A stretch of DNA of 64,000 bases, from the NCBI GenBank assembly GCA_013299045.1, contig JAAFJX010000004.1:124001-188000 (forward strand), written 5' to 3'. Positions 52,331-61,079 of the stretch are shown here, one piece after another. Below the pieces are notes generated by a model that saw only the letters and a list, made by a program, of their open reading frames with translations, searched no databases and had not been told where the DNA came from. The stretch is from Cytophagales bacterium (GTDB lineage Bacteria > Bacteroidota > Bacteroidia > Cytophagales > Bernardetiaceae). Position numbers and translations under genes: made by a program. Each line of letters opens with the position of its first letter. Position 1 is the first letter of the stretch.

Positions 52331-52999
52331 TTAGCTTGAGCAGCCCTCTACCACAACAACAATTTCGCCTTTAACGGCTCGGTTGGCAAAATACGCTGCT
52401 AACTCCGCCAAAGTGCCGTTTTTGGTTTCTTCAAACATCTTTGTAAGCTCGCGAGAAACAGAGGCGAGGCGTTCAGCTCCCCAAAAGTCCGACAGCTCTT
52501 GTAAGGTTTTGCCGATGCGGTGCGGAGACTCATAAAAAACAAGTGTTCTTGCTTCGGTTTTGAGGCTTTCTAAGCGTGTTTTTCTTCCTTTCTTGACGGG
52601 CAAAAAGCCTTCAAACACGAAACGGTCTGCGGCTAAGCCAGACTTTAGCAAGGCTGGCACGAAGGCTGTAGGGCCAGGCAGACACTGCACCTCTATACCT
52701 TCGCGTAGGCAAGCACGTGCAAGCAAAAAGCCAGGGTCTGCAATGCCAGGTGTGCCCGCATCAGATATGAGCGCCATATTCTTACCTTCTTTGAGCTGCG
52801 GAATAAGTTGGGCAAGAATAATATGCTCATTAAAAGCATGATAACTCTTGAGCGGCCTACTAATACCCAAATGTTTGAGCAGCACGCCAGAGGTACGGGT
52901 ATCTTCGCAAAGAATTAAATCAGCGCTTTTGAGGATTTCAATGGCGCGAAGCGTTATATCTTGCAAATTCCCTATGGGGGTGGGCACTAAGTACAGCAT
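52331..52999 (-). CDS. rsmI: 16S rRNA (cytidine(1402)-2'-O)-methyltransferase
   Basis: A 222-residue enzyme that 2'-O-methylates C1402 in the ribosomal decoding centre. LYLVPTPIGNLQDITLRA is the family N-terminus; ALISDAGTPGIADPGFLL and CLPGPTAFVPALLKSGLAADRFVFEGFLP are the conserved SAM- and substrate-binding stretches of the tetrapyrrole-methylase fold; VFYESPHRIGKTLQEL is the RsmI hallmark. Length is typical of the short Bacteroidota form. Confidence 0.94.
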   Translation of the reverse strand: MLYLVPTPIGNLQDITLRAIEILKSADLILCEDTRTSGVLLKHLGISRPLKSYHAFNEHIILAQLIPQLKEGKNMALISDAGTPGIADPGFLLARACLREGIEVQCLPGPTAFVPALLKSGLAADRFVFEGFLPVKKGRKTRLESLKTEARTLVFYESPHRIGKTLQELSDFWGAERLASVSRELTKMFEETKNGTLAELAAYFANRAVKGEIVVVVEGCSS

Positions 53000-53064
53000 A
53001 TCAAGTTCTAAAAGCGCAAAGTAACAAAAAAAGCACGAATTTGCTGAAATTTATGCGACCAAAA

Positions 53065-53892
53065 CTAAAAAAAGGCGTATTTTGTGAATAACACAACGCT
53101 CAAGTAAATGATTATTTCACCCAGTTGTTGTGTTGCGCCAAGGCAGTCTCCTGTATAGCCTTCTATCCATTTCAAAAAATAAAGCCTTGCACGAAATAGG
53201 AAAAAGGCTAATATCAAAAATGTAAGCAAATAAGAAAATTGCCCTTGCAGCCAACAAAATACCAAAAAAGGGAGCAAACCAAAGCATAACGTTAATCCGA
53301 ACTCCGAAATGCTCAGTTTCTTGGCTACTGGTTTGGATTTGCTGTCCGCGTCTTCGCGCGCATAGTCTGTGGTATAGATGATACAAACCGCTCCCGCACG
53401 ACTCAGGCTGTGCGCAGCCAAATAAGCCATAGAAAGGCTAGGTAGCGGTAAAAGTGCGCACATCTCCAACAATAACGTTAATTTAAGCGTGAGAATCAAA
53501 AACAAACCTACCACACCATAAGTGCCGAGGCGGCTATCTTTCATGATGGTTAGAATTTGAGTTTTGCTCCAGCCACCACCAAAAGCATCACAGACATCTG
53601 CCCAGCCGTCTTCATGGAAGGCCCCTGTTATCAATACAGACGCGATTAGACTGAGGATAGCAGCAGGCCATAGCCCAAAGAAAAACTCAGATATCAAAAA
53701 GACTCCTATGGCTATTCCGCCCACCAGCCAGCCAATAACGGGAAAATAGATAGTGGCCTTATTCAGATATTCTTCGTCATGGTCTACCCAGGAAGGGCAT
53801 GGAACACGGGTATAGAACATAAGTGCTGTAAAAAATAAACGGATATGGTGCTTCAGAAAGGACTCCATAGGTGAGATGATGTTTTGGTACAT
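53065..53892 (-). CDS. cobS: Adenosylcobinamide-GDP ribazoletransferase (cobalamin synthase)
   Basis: A 275-residue membrane enzyme that joins adenosylcobinamide-GDP with alpha-ribazole, late in cobalamin assembly. Signatures: ALMFYTRVPCP near the N-terminus, GAFHEDGWADVCDAFGGG (acidic metal-binding motif), MKDSRLGTYGVVGL, and the C-terminal GYTGDCLGATQQLGE. About six membrane segments. It is alone: no cobU, cobT or cobC neighbours, and I see no cobalamin riboswitch upstream. Confidence 0.92.
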   Translation of the reverse strand: MYQNIISPMESFLKHHIRLFFTALMFYTRVPCPSWVDHDEEYLNKATIYFPVIGWLVGGIAIGVFLISEFFFGLWPAAILSLIASVLITGAFHEDGWADVCDAFGGGWSKTQILTIMKDSRLGTYGVVGLFLILTLKLTLLLEMCALLPLPSLSMAYLAAHSLSRAGAVCIIYTTDYAREDADSKSKPVAKKLSISEFGLTLCFGLLPFLVFCWLQGQFSYLLTFLILAFFLFRARLYFLKWIEGYTGDCLGATQQLGEIIIYLSVVLFTKYAFF

Positions 53893-53982
53893 GATGAAAG
53901 CAACAAAGTTAGGAAGCTCTATCGCACTTGCATCTATGAGGTCTTAAAATATTTTTAACTATTTTTTTTATTTTTGAAAACC

Positions 53983-54109
53983 GATGCAACGCAAATTGTC
54001 ATTTTCTGGTCTTTATAAGTGCATGGTTGTTAGACACGACATTGCGCCAACAAAAGAGCGACTATTCCACCCGGCGGCACATTTAGAAACTAAGTGTGCC
54101 GTTTTTTTT
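53983..54109 (+). ncRNA. Candidate small RNA ending in an intrinsic terminator
   Basis: In the gap upstream of cobS, on the opposite strand, TATTTTTG (53969-53976) matches the -7 consensus. About 130 bases downstream a strong terminator occurs: CGGCACATTTAG and CTAAGTGTGCCG (54075-54101) form a 12-bp stem with one G-T pair and loop AAA, followed by eight T. No protein gene on the plus strand uses this terminator. No -33 TTTG is evident and the sequence matches no RNA family I know. The terminator itself is more secure than the RNA. Confidence 0.4.
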
Positions 54110-54121
54110 ATTCATTATATT

Positions 54122-55084
54122 CTAACAACAATTTATAATCGTGTAATAAAGCGGCATACCTAATGAAATATTGAAAGGAAAGGTAACGCCCAGAGCCATT
54201 GGGATATACAAACCAGGGTCTGCTTTGGGTGCAGCTAATTTCATGGCAGCGGGTACGGCTATATAGGACGCACTGGCTGCCAAAACCGCAAAAATGAATC
54301 TGTTACCAATGTCATTGGTTACGAGAGCACTTACAAAAGCTACTATGCAGCCATTCAAGGCTGGTACAAGCACGGCAAAAACTGTTAGAAAGAAGCCGTA
54401 TTTTTTGAAAGCAGAAAAGCGTTGTGCTGTAACAATACCCATTTCTAGTAAAAATATGGCCAAAAAGCCTTTAAAAATATCGGTTGTGAAAGGCTTAATG
54501 CCTTCGGCTTGTTTGCTGTCTGCGATGATGCCAATCAACAAACTGCCCAAAATGAGCAAGACACTGCCATTAGTCAAAGAATGCTTGATGATAGAGCCAA
54601 TAGATGTTTTGCCATCGGATTCCTTATCATAATGTTTTATCATTATAACGCCAATGATAATAGCAGGAGACTCCATAAAAGCCATAACTGCCACCATATG
54701 CCCACTAAAAGAAATTTGCTGGGCTTCCAAAAAAGCAGCTGCGGACACAAATGTAACAGCGCTTACCGAACCATACGTAGCGGCTACAGCACCCGCATCG
54801 CTAGCACTCATGCGTCTTTTGAGTATAAAAAATGTATAGAAGGGAATCAAAGATGCCACTGCAAGTCCAAAAAGAATAGAAAGCGCTATTTCACTTCCAA
54901 AGTTGCTGTGTGCAAGCTCTTGGCCTCCCTTAAAGCCAATGGCAAAAAGTAGATAAAGGGAAATAAACCTACTGGAGGACTGAGGAATTTCCAAATCACT
55001 CTTAACAAAAGTTGCAAAGATACCTAGCAAGAAAAAGAGAAGCGTAGGATTGGTTAAATTTGAAATAATTATCTGGAAATCCAT
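54122..55084 (-). CDS. SbtA-like sodium-dependent bicarbonate transporter
   Basis: A 320-residue membrane protein of the SbtA/DUF897 family with about ten helices. Recognisable stretches: LYLLFAIGFKGGQELAHS, AGAVAATYGSVSAVTFVSA and VLAASASYIAVPAAMKLAAPKADPGLYIPMALGVTFPFNI, which match both inverted halves of SbtA. In cyanobacteria SbtA imports bicarbonate with sodium and is controlled by a PII-like SbtB; no sbtB-like gene is adjacent here. Substrate is inferred from the family. Confidence 0.87.
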   Translation of the reverse strand: MDFQIIISNLTNPTLLFFLLGIFATFVKSDLEIPQSSSRFISLYLLFAIGFKGGQELAHSNFGSEIALSILFGLAVASLIPFYTFFILKRRMSASDAGAVAATYGSVSAVTFVSAAAFLEAQQISFSGHMVAVMAFMESPAIIIGVIMIKHYDKESDGKTSIGSIIKHSLTNGSVLLILGSLLIGIIADSKQAEGIKPFTTDIFKGFLAIFLLEMGIVTAQRFSAFKKYGFFLTVFAVLVPALNGCIVAFVSALVTNDIGNRFIFAVLAASASYIAVPAAMKLAAPKADPGLYIPMALGVTFPFNISLGMPLYYTIINCC

Positions 55085-55218
55085 TTTGTTGAGTAAAGCA
55101 AGCAGCGGTAAAAATAATAAAGCTTGTAGATAGATGCTAATTCGTGTTTGATACCCACGAATAACCTAAGGACTCAAAAAATGTTTCACATTTTGCCTTA
55201 AATATTTAGAGAATTAGG

Positions 55219-55731
55219 CTAAGATTTTATGCGTTTGTAGCTAAACTCATGTCTTTTTATCCATTCCGCCTGGTCGTTGAATTTTACGTCCTTACGAATA
55301 ATAAAAGATTGATTGCCAACAGTATAAGTATGTCGGATAGTGGCGGCTTTGCCATCATTACCATCAAAACCCAAGTGTTCTGTAGTAATCTTTAGACTGC
55401 CATCGGCGAGCTTTTCTACCGTCTTAACAGCTCCTTTGTTCATGTAAGCGCCGTCTTTGCTAATTTTGAGGCTGTCTGTTGAGTTTGCACTAGGCTCGTT
55501 TGGATAGATATTGACGAGCAGGAGGCAGTTTTTTTTCTTTATGATACTCACCTTTACATCTGCTGGCATGGTGTAGGGCTTGCCAGAGGTATAGTCCAAA
55601 TAAGTGAGGCTGCCAAACCAGGTGCCATTCAGAGCTTTTAAATCCTTCAGTGTTACTTTGTTTATTTGGGCCGAGCTGGCAGAAACTGCCCAGATGAATA
55701 TGACGAGAATCAAAGAAATTGTGCGTATCAT
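55219..55731 (-). CDS. Small exported protein, lipocalin-like beta-barrel candidate
   Basis: A 170-residue protein with a signal peptide (MIRTISLILVIFIWAVSASSAQ). The mature part begins LKALNGTWFGSLTYLDYTSGKPYTM, a G-T-W-x-G-x-L-x-Y-x-D-Y-x-S-x-K pattern common in uncharacterised Bacteroidota proteins with a lipocalin-like fold, and is rich in beta-strands. Function unknown. An unusual set of competing inverted repeats lies upstream (55779-55839). Confidence 0.7.
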   Translation of the reverse strand: MIRTISLILVIFIWAVSASSAQINKVTLKDLKALNGTWFGSLTYLDYTSGKPYTMPADVKVSIIKKKNCLLLVNIYPNEPSANSTDSLKISKDGAYMNKGAVKTVEKLADGSLKITTEHLGFDGNDGKAATIRHTYTVGNQSFIIRKDVKFNDQAEWIKRHEFSYKRIKS

Positions 55732-55778
55732 AGTGCTTAAATTTTAGGTGGGTGTGTCCTTTTAGGCGAGTACTGGAT

Positions 55779-55839
55779 AAAAACCTAACTACTTGTATAA
55801 GAAAGCCCACATAAGTAGTTAGGTGGATTAACTACTTAT
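55779..55839 (-). promoter_or_regulatory. Three-segment inverted-repeat leader, attenuator-like
   Basis: On the minus strand, segment 1 (ATAAGTAGTTA, 55839-55829) pairs perfectly with segment 2 (TAACTACTTAT, 55821-55811). Segment 2, as CCTAACTACTT (55823-55813), can instead pair with segment 3 (AAGTAGTTAGG, 55794-55784), which is followed by TTTTT. Thus 1:2 and 2:3 are mutually exclusive, and 2:3 looks like a terminator. It lies ~50 bases before the start at 55731 and touches the stop codon of the upstream gene. Confidence 0.5.
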
Positions 55840-56444
55840 ATATGACTAAATTTCAATGCTTTGCCATATTTATAAACCAAGTAACAACAAGCGGCTTCGG
55901 TGTAGCGTCCGCGCTTAGAATTAAACTTGGTGGCATTGGGTCTGCACTTTTCCTTGATTTGGTCCTCAGTGAGCTTGTACTTGTTAAATTCCATGCTTTT
56001 CATAGTACCCTCAATTTCATAAGAATAGTCAGAGTCAGACTTATAGGTGGCCTTTAACCATGAGCGGCGGTCAGGTTCCCATGAACCCGCGCCCTCTTTA
56101 CCTAAGGTAATTTTTACAGCATAGCCTTCTGGCTTATCTATCAGATAAATAAGAGAAGAATAAACCAAACGGGATTTGCCATCTTTTTCGCGTACAATTT
56201 TCAAAACATATTCATTGGGAATATTAGACATCGTCTGGATTTGTAGCTCCCATTTCAATTTGCCGTCAGGGCAAAGTATAAGGCCACGTGGATTGTCCTG
56301 CTTAGGTTCTGCCAATGCGCCCATAGCGTCCGACAATGAACGTATAAGCAGCTCGTCTTCAGACACTTCAGGCTTGGGTTGGAAGGAAAATAAGGCCATA
56401 AGCGCTGCACAGGCCAAAAACATTTTGCTGAACATTGTTACCAT
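55836..56444 (-). CDS. Exported hypothetical protein
   Basis: A 202-residue protein with a signal peptide (MFSKMFLACAALMALFSF). The mature part contains LILCPDGKLKWELQIQTMSN and SWEPDRRSWLKATYKSDSDYSYEIEGTMKSMEF, an alternating beta-strand pattern, and a C-terminal cysteine pair (AACCYLVYKYG). I do not recognise the family. Starts at 56444 or three codons later at 56435 are both possible. It lies between the nuoC terminator and the attenuator-like repeats. Confidence 0.65.
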   Translation of the reverse strand: MVTMFSKMFLACAALMALFSFQPKPEVSEDELLIRSLSDAMGALAEPKQDNPRGLILCPDGKLKWELQIQTMSNIPNEYVLKIVREKDGKSRLVYSSLIYLIDKPEGYAVKITLGKEGAGSWEPDRRSWLKATYKSDSDYSYEIEGTMKSMEFNKYKLTEDQIKEKCRPNATKFNSKRGRYTEAACCYLVYKYGKALKFSHI

Positions 56445-56621
56445 ACCGTTTTTGTTGATAAGTGAAACTGACTTTTATGTGGATTGTGAAAGAATTGAGT
56501 ACAATTTTAAGACGTAATTTTACATCTAAAATTATTCTATGCAATTTTTTAACCAAAAAATAAATGACTATCGTAACGGACACTCTCCTCTAAGCCATGC
56601 AATAACCTTACCGCCAAAAAT

Positions 56622-56655
56622 AAAAATAGCCCCACAGATGCGTGAGGCTATTTTT
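56622..56655. terminator. Terminator downstream of nuoC
   Basis: AAAAATAGCC (56622-56631) pairs with GGCTATTTTT (56646-56655), with an inner CAC/GTG pair. A- and T-runs on both sides allow termination in either direction. It lies 23 bases after the nuoC stop. Confidence 0.8.
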
Positions 56656-56678
56656 GAACGAGTTTTACGGAGCTAAAA

Positions 56679-57179
56679 TCAACGCCCAAACATAGAATCG
56701 TCTTTATCGCGTCGTGTGGGGTCTTCGAGTGGATACTCTTTGCGGAGTGGGAAATAATCCATATCATCTACGTTCAGAATCCGAACCAAATTAGGGTGCC
56801 CTTCAAAAATAATTCCGTAGAAGTCATAAGTTTCGCGCTCTTGCCAGTTTGCAGTGGCATACAAAGCACTTAATGTAGGCACATGAGGTTTCTGTATGGG
56901 CACAAAAACTTTAACGCGCAGCCTAAAGTTATGAATAAGGCTATGAAAGTGATAGACAACAGCCAGTTCTCCCCCTTTTTTGTTTGGATAATGCACCCCG
57001 CAGAGGTCAGTCAGAAACTGAACCTGAAAAGTCTTGTGGTCATAAAGATACTTGGCCACTTCAACAAGGTGCGTTGGGTTCGTGGTGAACGTTAGTAAGC
57101 CACTAGGCTCTGAGTTATCAAAAACTGCCGCTCCAAAGCGATTCTGAAGGTCTGTCCAGACCTGTTCTGAAGTAATCAT
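56679..57179 (-). CDS. nuoC: NADH-quinone oxidoreductase subunit C
   Basis: A 166-residue peripheral-arm subunit of respiratory complex I (30-kDa type). KTFQVQFLTDLCGVHYPNKKGGELAVVYHFHSL and the signature ERETYDFYGIIFEGHPNLVRIL...FPLRKEYPLEDPTRRDK are clear. It is a separate protein, not a NuoCD fusion. It starts 2 bases after the nuoB stop. A terminator follows it, and no nuoD lies next in line. Confidence 0.94.
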   Translation of the reverse strand: MITSEQVWTDLQNRFGAAVFDNSEPSGLLTFTTNPTHLVEVAKYLYDHKTFQVQFLTDLCGVHYPNKKGGELAVVYHFHSLIHNFRLRVKVFVPIQKPHVPTLSALYATANWQERETYDFYGIIFEGHPNLVRILNVDDMDYFPLRKEYPLEDPTRRDKDDSMFGR

Positions 57180-57181
57180 AG

Positions 57182-57727
57182 CTATTGGTTGATGTTGTAT
57201 GATGCCAAAAGAGTTTTATATTCTTCGGATTCGCGCCTACGCAAGGACTCTGTAGAAGCCAAATGCTGTATTTTGAGAATTCCCTCAATGATTTGTTCGG
57301 GACGAGGCGGGCAGCCTGGTACATAAACATCAACAGGAATAATGCGGTCTATGCCTTGCAGAACACTGTAAGTATCAAAAATACCACCGCTAGATGCACA
57401 CGCACCAACAGCAATCACCCAACGCGGCTCGGTCATTTGCTCATAAACAGCCTTAACGATAGGGGCCATCTTTTTTGCAATAGTGCCCATAACCATTAGT
57501 AAATCAGCCTGACGAGGAGAAAAACTAACACGCTCTGCACCAAAACGCGCCAAATCATAGTGCGAACCCATAGTGGCCATAAATTCTATACCACAGCAAG
57601 AGGTAGCAAACGGCAGAGGCCAAAGCGAGTTTTTACGCGCAAGCCCTACAGCACCATCAAGCGTAGTAGCAAAAAAACCTTGTCCCTCTTGCCCAGATGG
57701 GGCTTTTTCTATGTTTACATCAGCCAT
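57182..57727 (-). CDS. nuoB: NADH-quinone oxidoreductase subunit B
   Basis: A 181-residue subunit carrying the N2 [4Fe-4S] cluster of complex I. The four ligands are visible: the tandem Cys-Cys in FATSCCGIEFMA, one Cys in VGACASSGG and one in YVPGCPPRPE. FSPRQADLLMVMGTIAKKM is also conserved. It lies 118 bases downstream of nuoA and immediately upstream of nuoC. Confidence 0.96.
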   Translation of the reverse strand: MADVNIEKAPSGQEGQGFFATTLDGAVGLARKNSLWPLPFATSCCGIEFMATMGSHYDLARFGAERVSFSPRQADLLMVMGTIAKKMAPIVKAVYEQMTEPRWVIAVGACASSGGIFDTYSVLQGIDRIIPVDVYVPGCPPRPEQIIEGILKIQHLASTESLRRRESEEYKTLLASYNINQ

Positions 57728-57845
57728 TTTTACAAGCGTTTAAGTGTTCTATCAACTATATATTTCTACCAGAAATGAAACACCTAATGAATAATTTTGT
57801 TCAAAATTTGTAGTAATTTTTTGTATGACAATCCCATTCTTTGGC

Positions 57846-58229
57846 TTATTCCTCCCACTTCAAAACACCCTTCTTAACGATGTAGAAAAAGCCTACCAAA
57901 ATAAAGACCATGAACAACACCATTTCTACCAGATAAGGCACTCCCTCCCCACTCGCAAGCGCAGACTTAAAATTAACAGCCCAAGGGTACATGAAAATAA
58001 TCTCCACATCAAACAAAACGAACAGTATCGCAATTAGAAAATATTTGACAGCTATCGGCGAACGTGCATCGCCCTCCGATTCTATGCCGCACTCAAAAGA
58101 TTCTACTTTCTTCTTACCAAAAACCTTAGGCCCAACCAAATGCGTCAAAGCCATTGTAACAGCAACAAAAGCCATAGCCACGCCAAATTGGATAAGAATG
58201 GGGAAATAATCTGCAGGTACGTAGTTCAT
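57846..58229 (-). CDS. nuoA: NADH-quinone oxidoreductase subunit A
   Basis: A 127-residue membrane subunit of complex I with three helices. The conserved loop KVESFECGIESEGDARSPIAVKYFLIAILFVLFDVEIIFMYPWAV is unmistakable, with the quinone-channel cysteine in ECGI. It is first in the nuoABC cluster; the promoter is at 58305-58334. Confidence 0.96.
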   Translation of the reverse strand: MNYVPADYFPILIQFGVAMAFVAVTMALTHLVGPKVFGKKKVESFECGIESEGDARSPIAVKYFLIAILFVLFDVEIIFMYPWAVNFKSALASGEGVPYLVEMVLFMVFILVGFFYIVKKGVLKWEE

Positions 58230-58304
58230 GCGTTATGCAATTTTTAAACTATAATTGACTGATTGTAAACTTTTAATGCCGTATAATGCGGTTCTTTGAG
58301 TTTG

Positions 58305-58334
58305 CAAATATAAATAAATCTAATTTCTAACAAA
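58305..58334 (-). promoter_or_regulatory. Promoter of nuoABC
   Basis: On the minus strand TTTG (58334-58331), 18 bases, TATATTTG (58312-58305), giving a leader of ~70 bases before nuoA. Confidence 0.6.
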
Positions 58335-58350
58335 CACAAAACTTTATTTT

Positions 58351-58845
58351 TTATCCTGCTTTTTTAATCGGTGAATTCTGGCAATAAAATGCAACCTTAT
58401 AGATAGTCATTTGGCTAAGCTGTTGAGGTGTTTTAAAGCCTAATCTTTTCTTGGGTCTATCCTTGGTTTTGTTTTGAATGATTAAAATATCTCGTTCCCA
58501 CACGCATTCAAAATTAGTTTTTTTAAGAAAATATTGCCTAATAAGCCCATTTAAATTTTCATTAGCGCCTCTTTGTCATTGTCTGTGGTCATGCTATCTC
58601 AATGAGGCCTTTACTCGGAATTTTAGCCATACCCACTACTTGTTCAGAATTATAATCAAGGGCTAAATATTCCCGAATAAACGGCTCAACTTCTTGGCTA
58701 AATGCAATTTTCTTGGTTTCTTTTTGTGGCACAAATCGGTTTTTTGCATCTCATTGCCCTTTATTGCTCTGCTAACTATTAATTCATTATTGCCAATAGC
58801 CTCTGCAATAGAAATTATTGTGTGTTTGGGCAATAAGTTGCGCAA
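58351..58845 (-). pseudogene. IS30-family transposase remnant
   Basis: A decayed transposase with internal stops and shifts. From the minus strand: an N-terminal helix-turn-helix (IISIAEAIGNNELIVSRAIKGNEMQ), then in another frame TTDNDKEA (the TTDN-G-KEFA block with the second catalytic Asp), then RGANENLNGLIRQYF with the catalytic Glu and the C-terminal DRPKKRLGFKTPQQL. About 30 residues between the second Asp and the Glu are deleted, and the first Asp is not found. The 58846-59020 stretch beyond it shows nothing I recognise. Confidence 0.85.
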
Positions 58846-59020
58846 TCATCTACCTTTGCGCCTGTGTGCAATATGCCATCTGTCTTTTTGAGTAGAGAAA
58901 AGCCAAAGGTACAAAGGATATGCTGAAACACACAAGCAAACGCCTCTTTACTCCACTATAACGGAGGCAGCCAAATGCTTACGCACCTTTAGGCACAAAA
59001 AAAGTTAAAAAAAGCAAATG

Positions 59021-59058
59021 AGTGCCCAAAAACTCTCAAAACAAGGCCTTTGGGCACT
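59021..59058 (-). terminator. Terminator after the DUF4139 gene
   Basis: AGTGCCCAAA (59021-59030) pairs with TTTGGGCACT (59049-59058). On the minus strand it is followed about 8 bases later by a run of seven T. It begins 10 bases after the stop codon. Confidence 0.65.
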
Positions 59059-59068
59059 TAAAATCTCT

Positions 59069-60649
59069 TTAATACTTGCTTGTTTGTATGTAAACAGTGT
59101 ACTGGTAGGTAATTTTTTTCTCTTCGCCTGCCGCTAGCTTCACTGTCCAGTTGATGTAATTGTACGGGTTCTGTACTTCGCTAGGGTTTGGTTTTTTGCT
59201 CATCTTCCAGTCTATTGAAGTGGTTTTTGGCACACCCGTTACAGTCCGCGTTAGGTCTAGCTCTATCTCCTTTTCCTTGTTGTTTTTAATCTCGATAGTG
59301 CCCTCAATAAGCAGCATATCATAGGTTCGGCCACGCACCTTTGGACCTGCCTCTCTAGAAATTTGCTCATCGTTATCTTTGACTATAATGTCGGGCGAGA
59401 CGGTTATTTTAATCAAAGAACGGCCATTTTTTGCAGTGTATTTGCTTACGTCTTGGCTAAGTGGGTCGCTGCCCTTTAAGACAAGTGCAGGGCCGGTTGT
59501 CCACGGATAGTTGGTTTTGTTCTGAAGCTCAATGGAATGCCAAACTCTATTAGGCTGCTTGCTGCTAGGGTCATTGACTATCCCATAATTGTTGAAAACA
59601 TTACTTGGCAAGCTAACTTCGTAGAGGTGCTTATAAGGTACTTCTGCCTCAAAAAGTGTGGTATGTGAACGGCCGCCTTTCGGTAAACTAAGTTTTTCTA
59701 ACCTATAAAAAAACAAATCTTCTTGCGTGTCGCCGTCCGCATTATCTGTGCCTACTACCGCGGATAGCTCACCAGTTTCTGCATCGTCTGCCTCTGACAT
59801 AACGGCATTAGAAAAACTCTGCATCTGCTGCATAGAACGACGCTCATAGTACATGGCGTTATTGTTTGAGGTAGTTAAATCGTAGAGCAAACTTGTGGCA
59901 TCGCGGCCAGACACAAGCGGCGAGGCATAGCGCGCATGGCTAAAGTTAGGTACGCCCACCACCAAATTCACATCGGCATTTATCAAGTCTTCCGCATCGT
60001 TTACCAAGTTAGCCGAAAGGTTGATGCGGGCGCGTGTATCGTCTAACAAGGTTACTTTATACATAGGCAGCCAAGAAATATTGCTCTGCAAATACATCAT
60101 TTCTACTTGTTGCTTAGGCACCGCCTTCTCAAAGTCTATTTCAAAAATGCGCGCAATGTTTTTAATGGTGGTGCTTAGCTTTGGGGCAGTCGTAAAAACA
60201 ACGTGTTTGCAGTTAGCAGCATTGATGGCAGACCAGCCCTGTGCATTGCTAAGATAAACAATATCCTCTGTAACAGACTCAATCTTGCCCTCATAGTTTG
60301 TGCCGTCGTGTAGGGTTAGTTTGATTGTTTTACCCGTGTTTGCGGCAATCATACTTGGCCACTTACCACCTACCGGAACTTCTGCATCTACTTCCTTGTT
60401 CAACGACTTGATACTGCGCATGGTGTTGTCAGCGCAAGAAAACCATAATGAGCCAAGTGAAGCTACTGGCAAATCCGTAACACGAACGGTCTTATCGCTC
60501 ATGTTGGCTTCTATAGTTTTGACAAAAAAGCCACTAGCATTCTTAAACACTGATACTTTTTGGCTTTTTATTGCCGTTTGCGCTTGCGCAACACTATACA
60601 AAGATAGGGCAAGACCTATTACTAAGACGAAACAAGGCAGTTTTTTCAT
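59069..60649 (-). CDS. Exported DUF4139-domain protein (MuiA-related)
   Basis: A 526-residue protein with a signal peptide (MKKLPCFVLVIGLALSLYSVAQAQ). Residues ~190-526 are a DUF4139 domain: YLQSNISWLPMYKVTLLDDTRARINLSANLVNDAEDLINADVNLVVGVPNF is diagnostic, as is the C-terminal WKMSKKPNPSEVQNPYNYINWTVKLAAGEEKKITYQYTVY. Related proteins are annotated as mucoidy inhibitor A, but their function is unknown. The usual N-terminal coiled-coil part is short here. Confidence 0.82.
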   Translation of the reverse strand: MKKLPCFVLVIGLALSLYSVAQAQTAIKSQKVSVFKNASGFFVKTIEANMSDKTVRVTDLPVASLGSLWFSCADNTMRSIKSLNKEVDAEVPVGGKWPSMIAANTGKTIKLTLHDGTNYEGKIESVTEDIVYLSNAQGWSAINAANCKHVVFTTAPKLSTTIKNIARIFEIDFEKAVPKQQVEMMYLQSNISWLPMYKVTLLDDTRARINLSANLVNDAEDLINADVNLVVGVPNFSHARYASPLVSGRDATSLLYDLTTSNNNAMYYERRSMQQMQSFSNAVMSEADDAETGELSAVVGTDNADGDTQEDLFFYRLEKLSLPKGGRSHTTLFEAEVPYKHLYEVSLPSNVFNNYGIVNDPSSKQPNRVWHSIELQNKTNYPWTTGPALVLKGSDPLSQDVSKYTAKNGRSLIKITVSPDIIVKDNDEQISREAGPKVRGRTYDMLLIEGTIEIKNNKEKEIELDLTRTVTGVPKTTSIDWKMSKKPNPSEVQNPYNYINWTVKLAAGEEKKITYQYTVYIQTSKY

Positions 60650-61079
60650 ACAATCTTATTTTTTTATTGAGAAATATAAACGAAACTCGTCCACAAGATG
60701 CAAAAAATAAGGCGATTTCACAAATAGTGCATCAGGAATTCAGGTTTTCCGCATCAAAATTTAGGATAATAGTTTCAAGAGATAGAGGTTGTCTCGGTGT
60801 GCTTTTTTTCGTTTTCTTTTTATACTTAGTCTTCCCTTAAAATATATCTAAGGTGTTTGTTATCAGAAAATTAAACAAGCATTTCATCTTTAAAATCTCT
60901 TAGTTTTTAGCCTATTTTGTCAAAAACTGGTAAAACCTCAAGAGCTTCTTACGGCCTGCACTGCCTCGCATCAGACAAAAGCGAATGGCTCAAATGTCAG
61001 AGAGTGAGATTTTCTGTGCAATCATGTCGTTTATTAAAATCGTCCTTTCCGCAGAGTTGCGGAGGTTTTTGAACGAAAG

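Noticed and set aside
53893-54121. Cobalamin riboswitch upstream of cobS
   Set aside because: No B12-box-like sequence on the minus strand in the gap.
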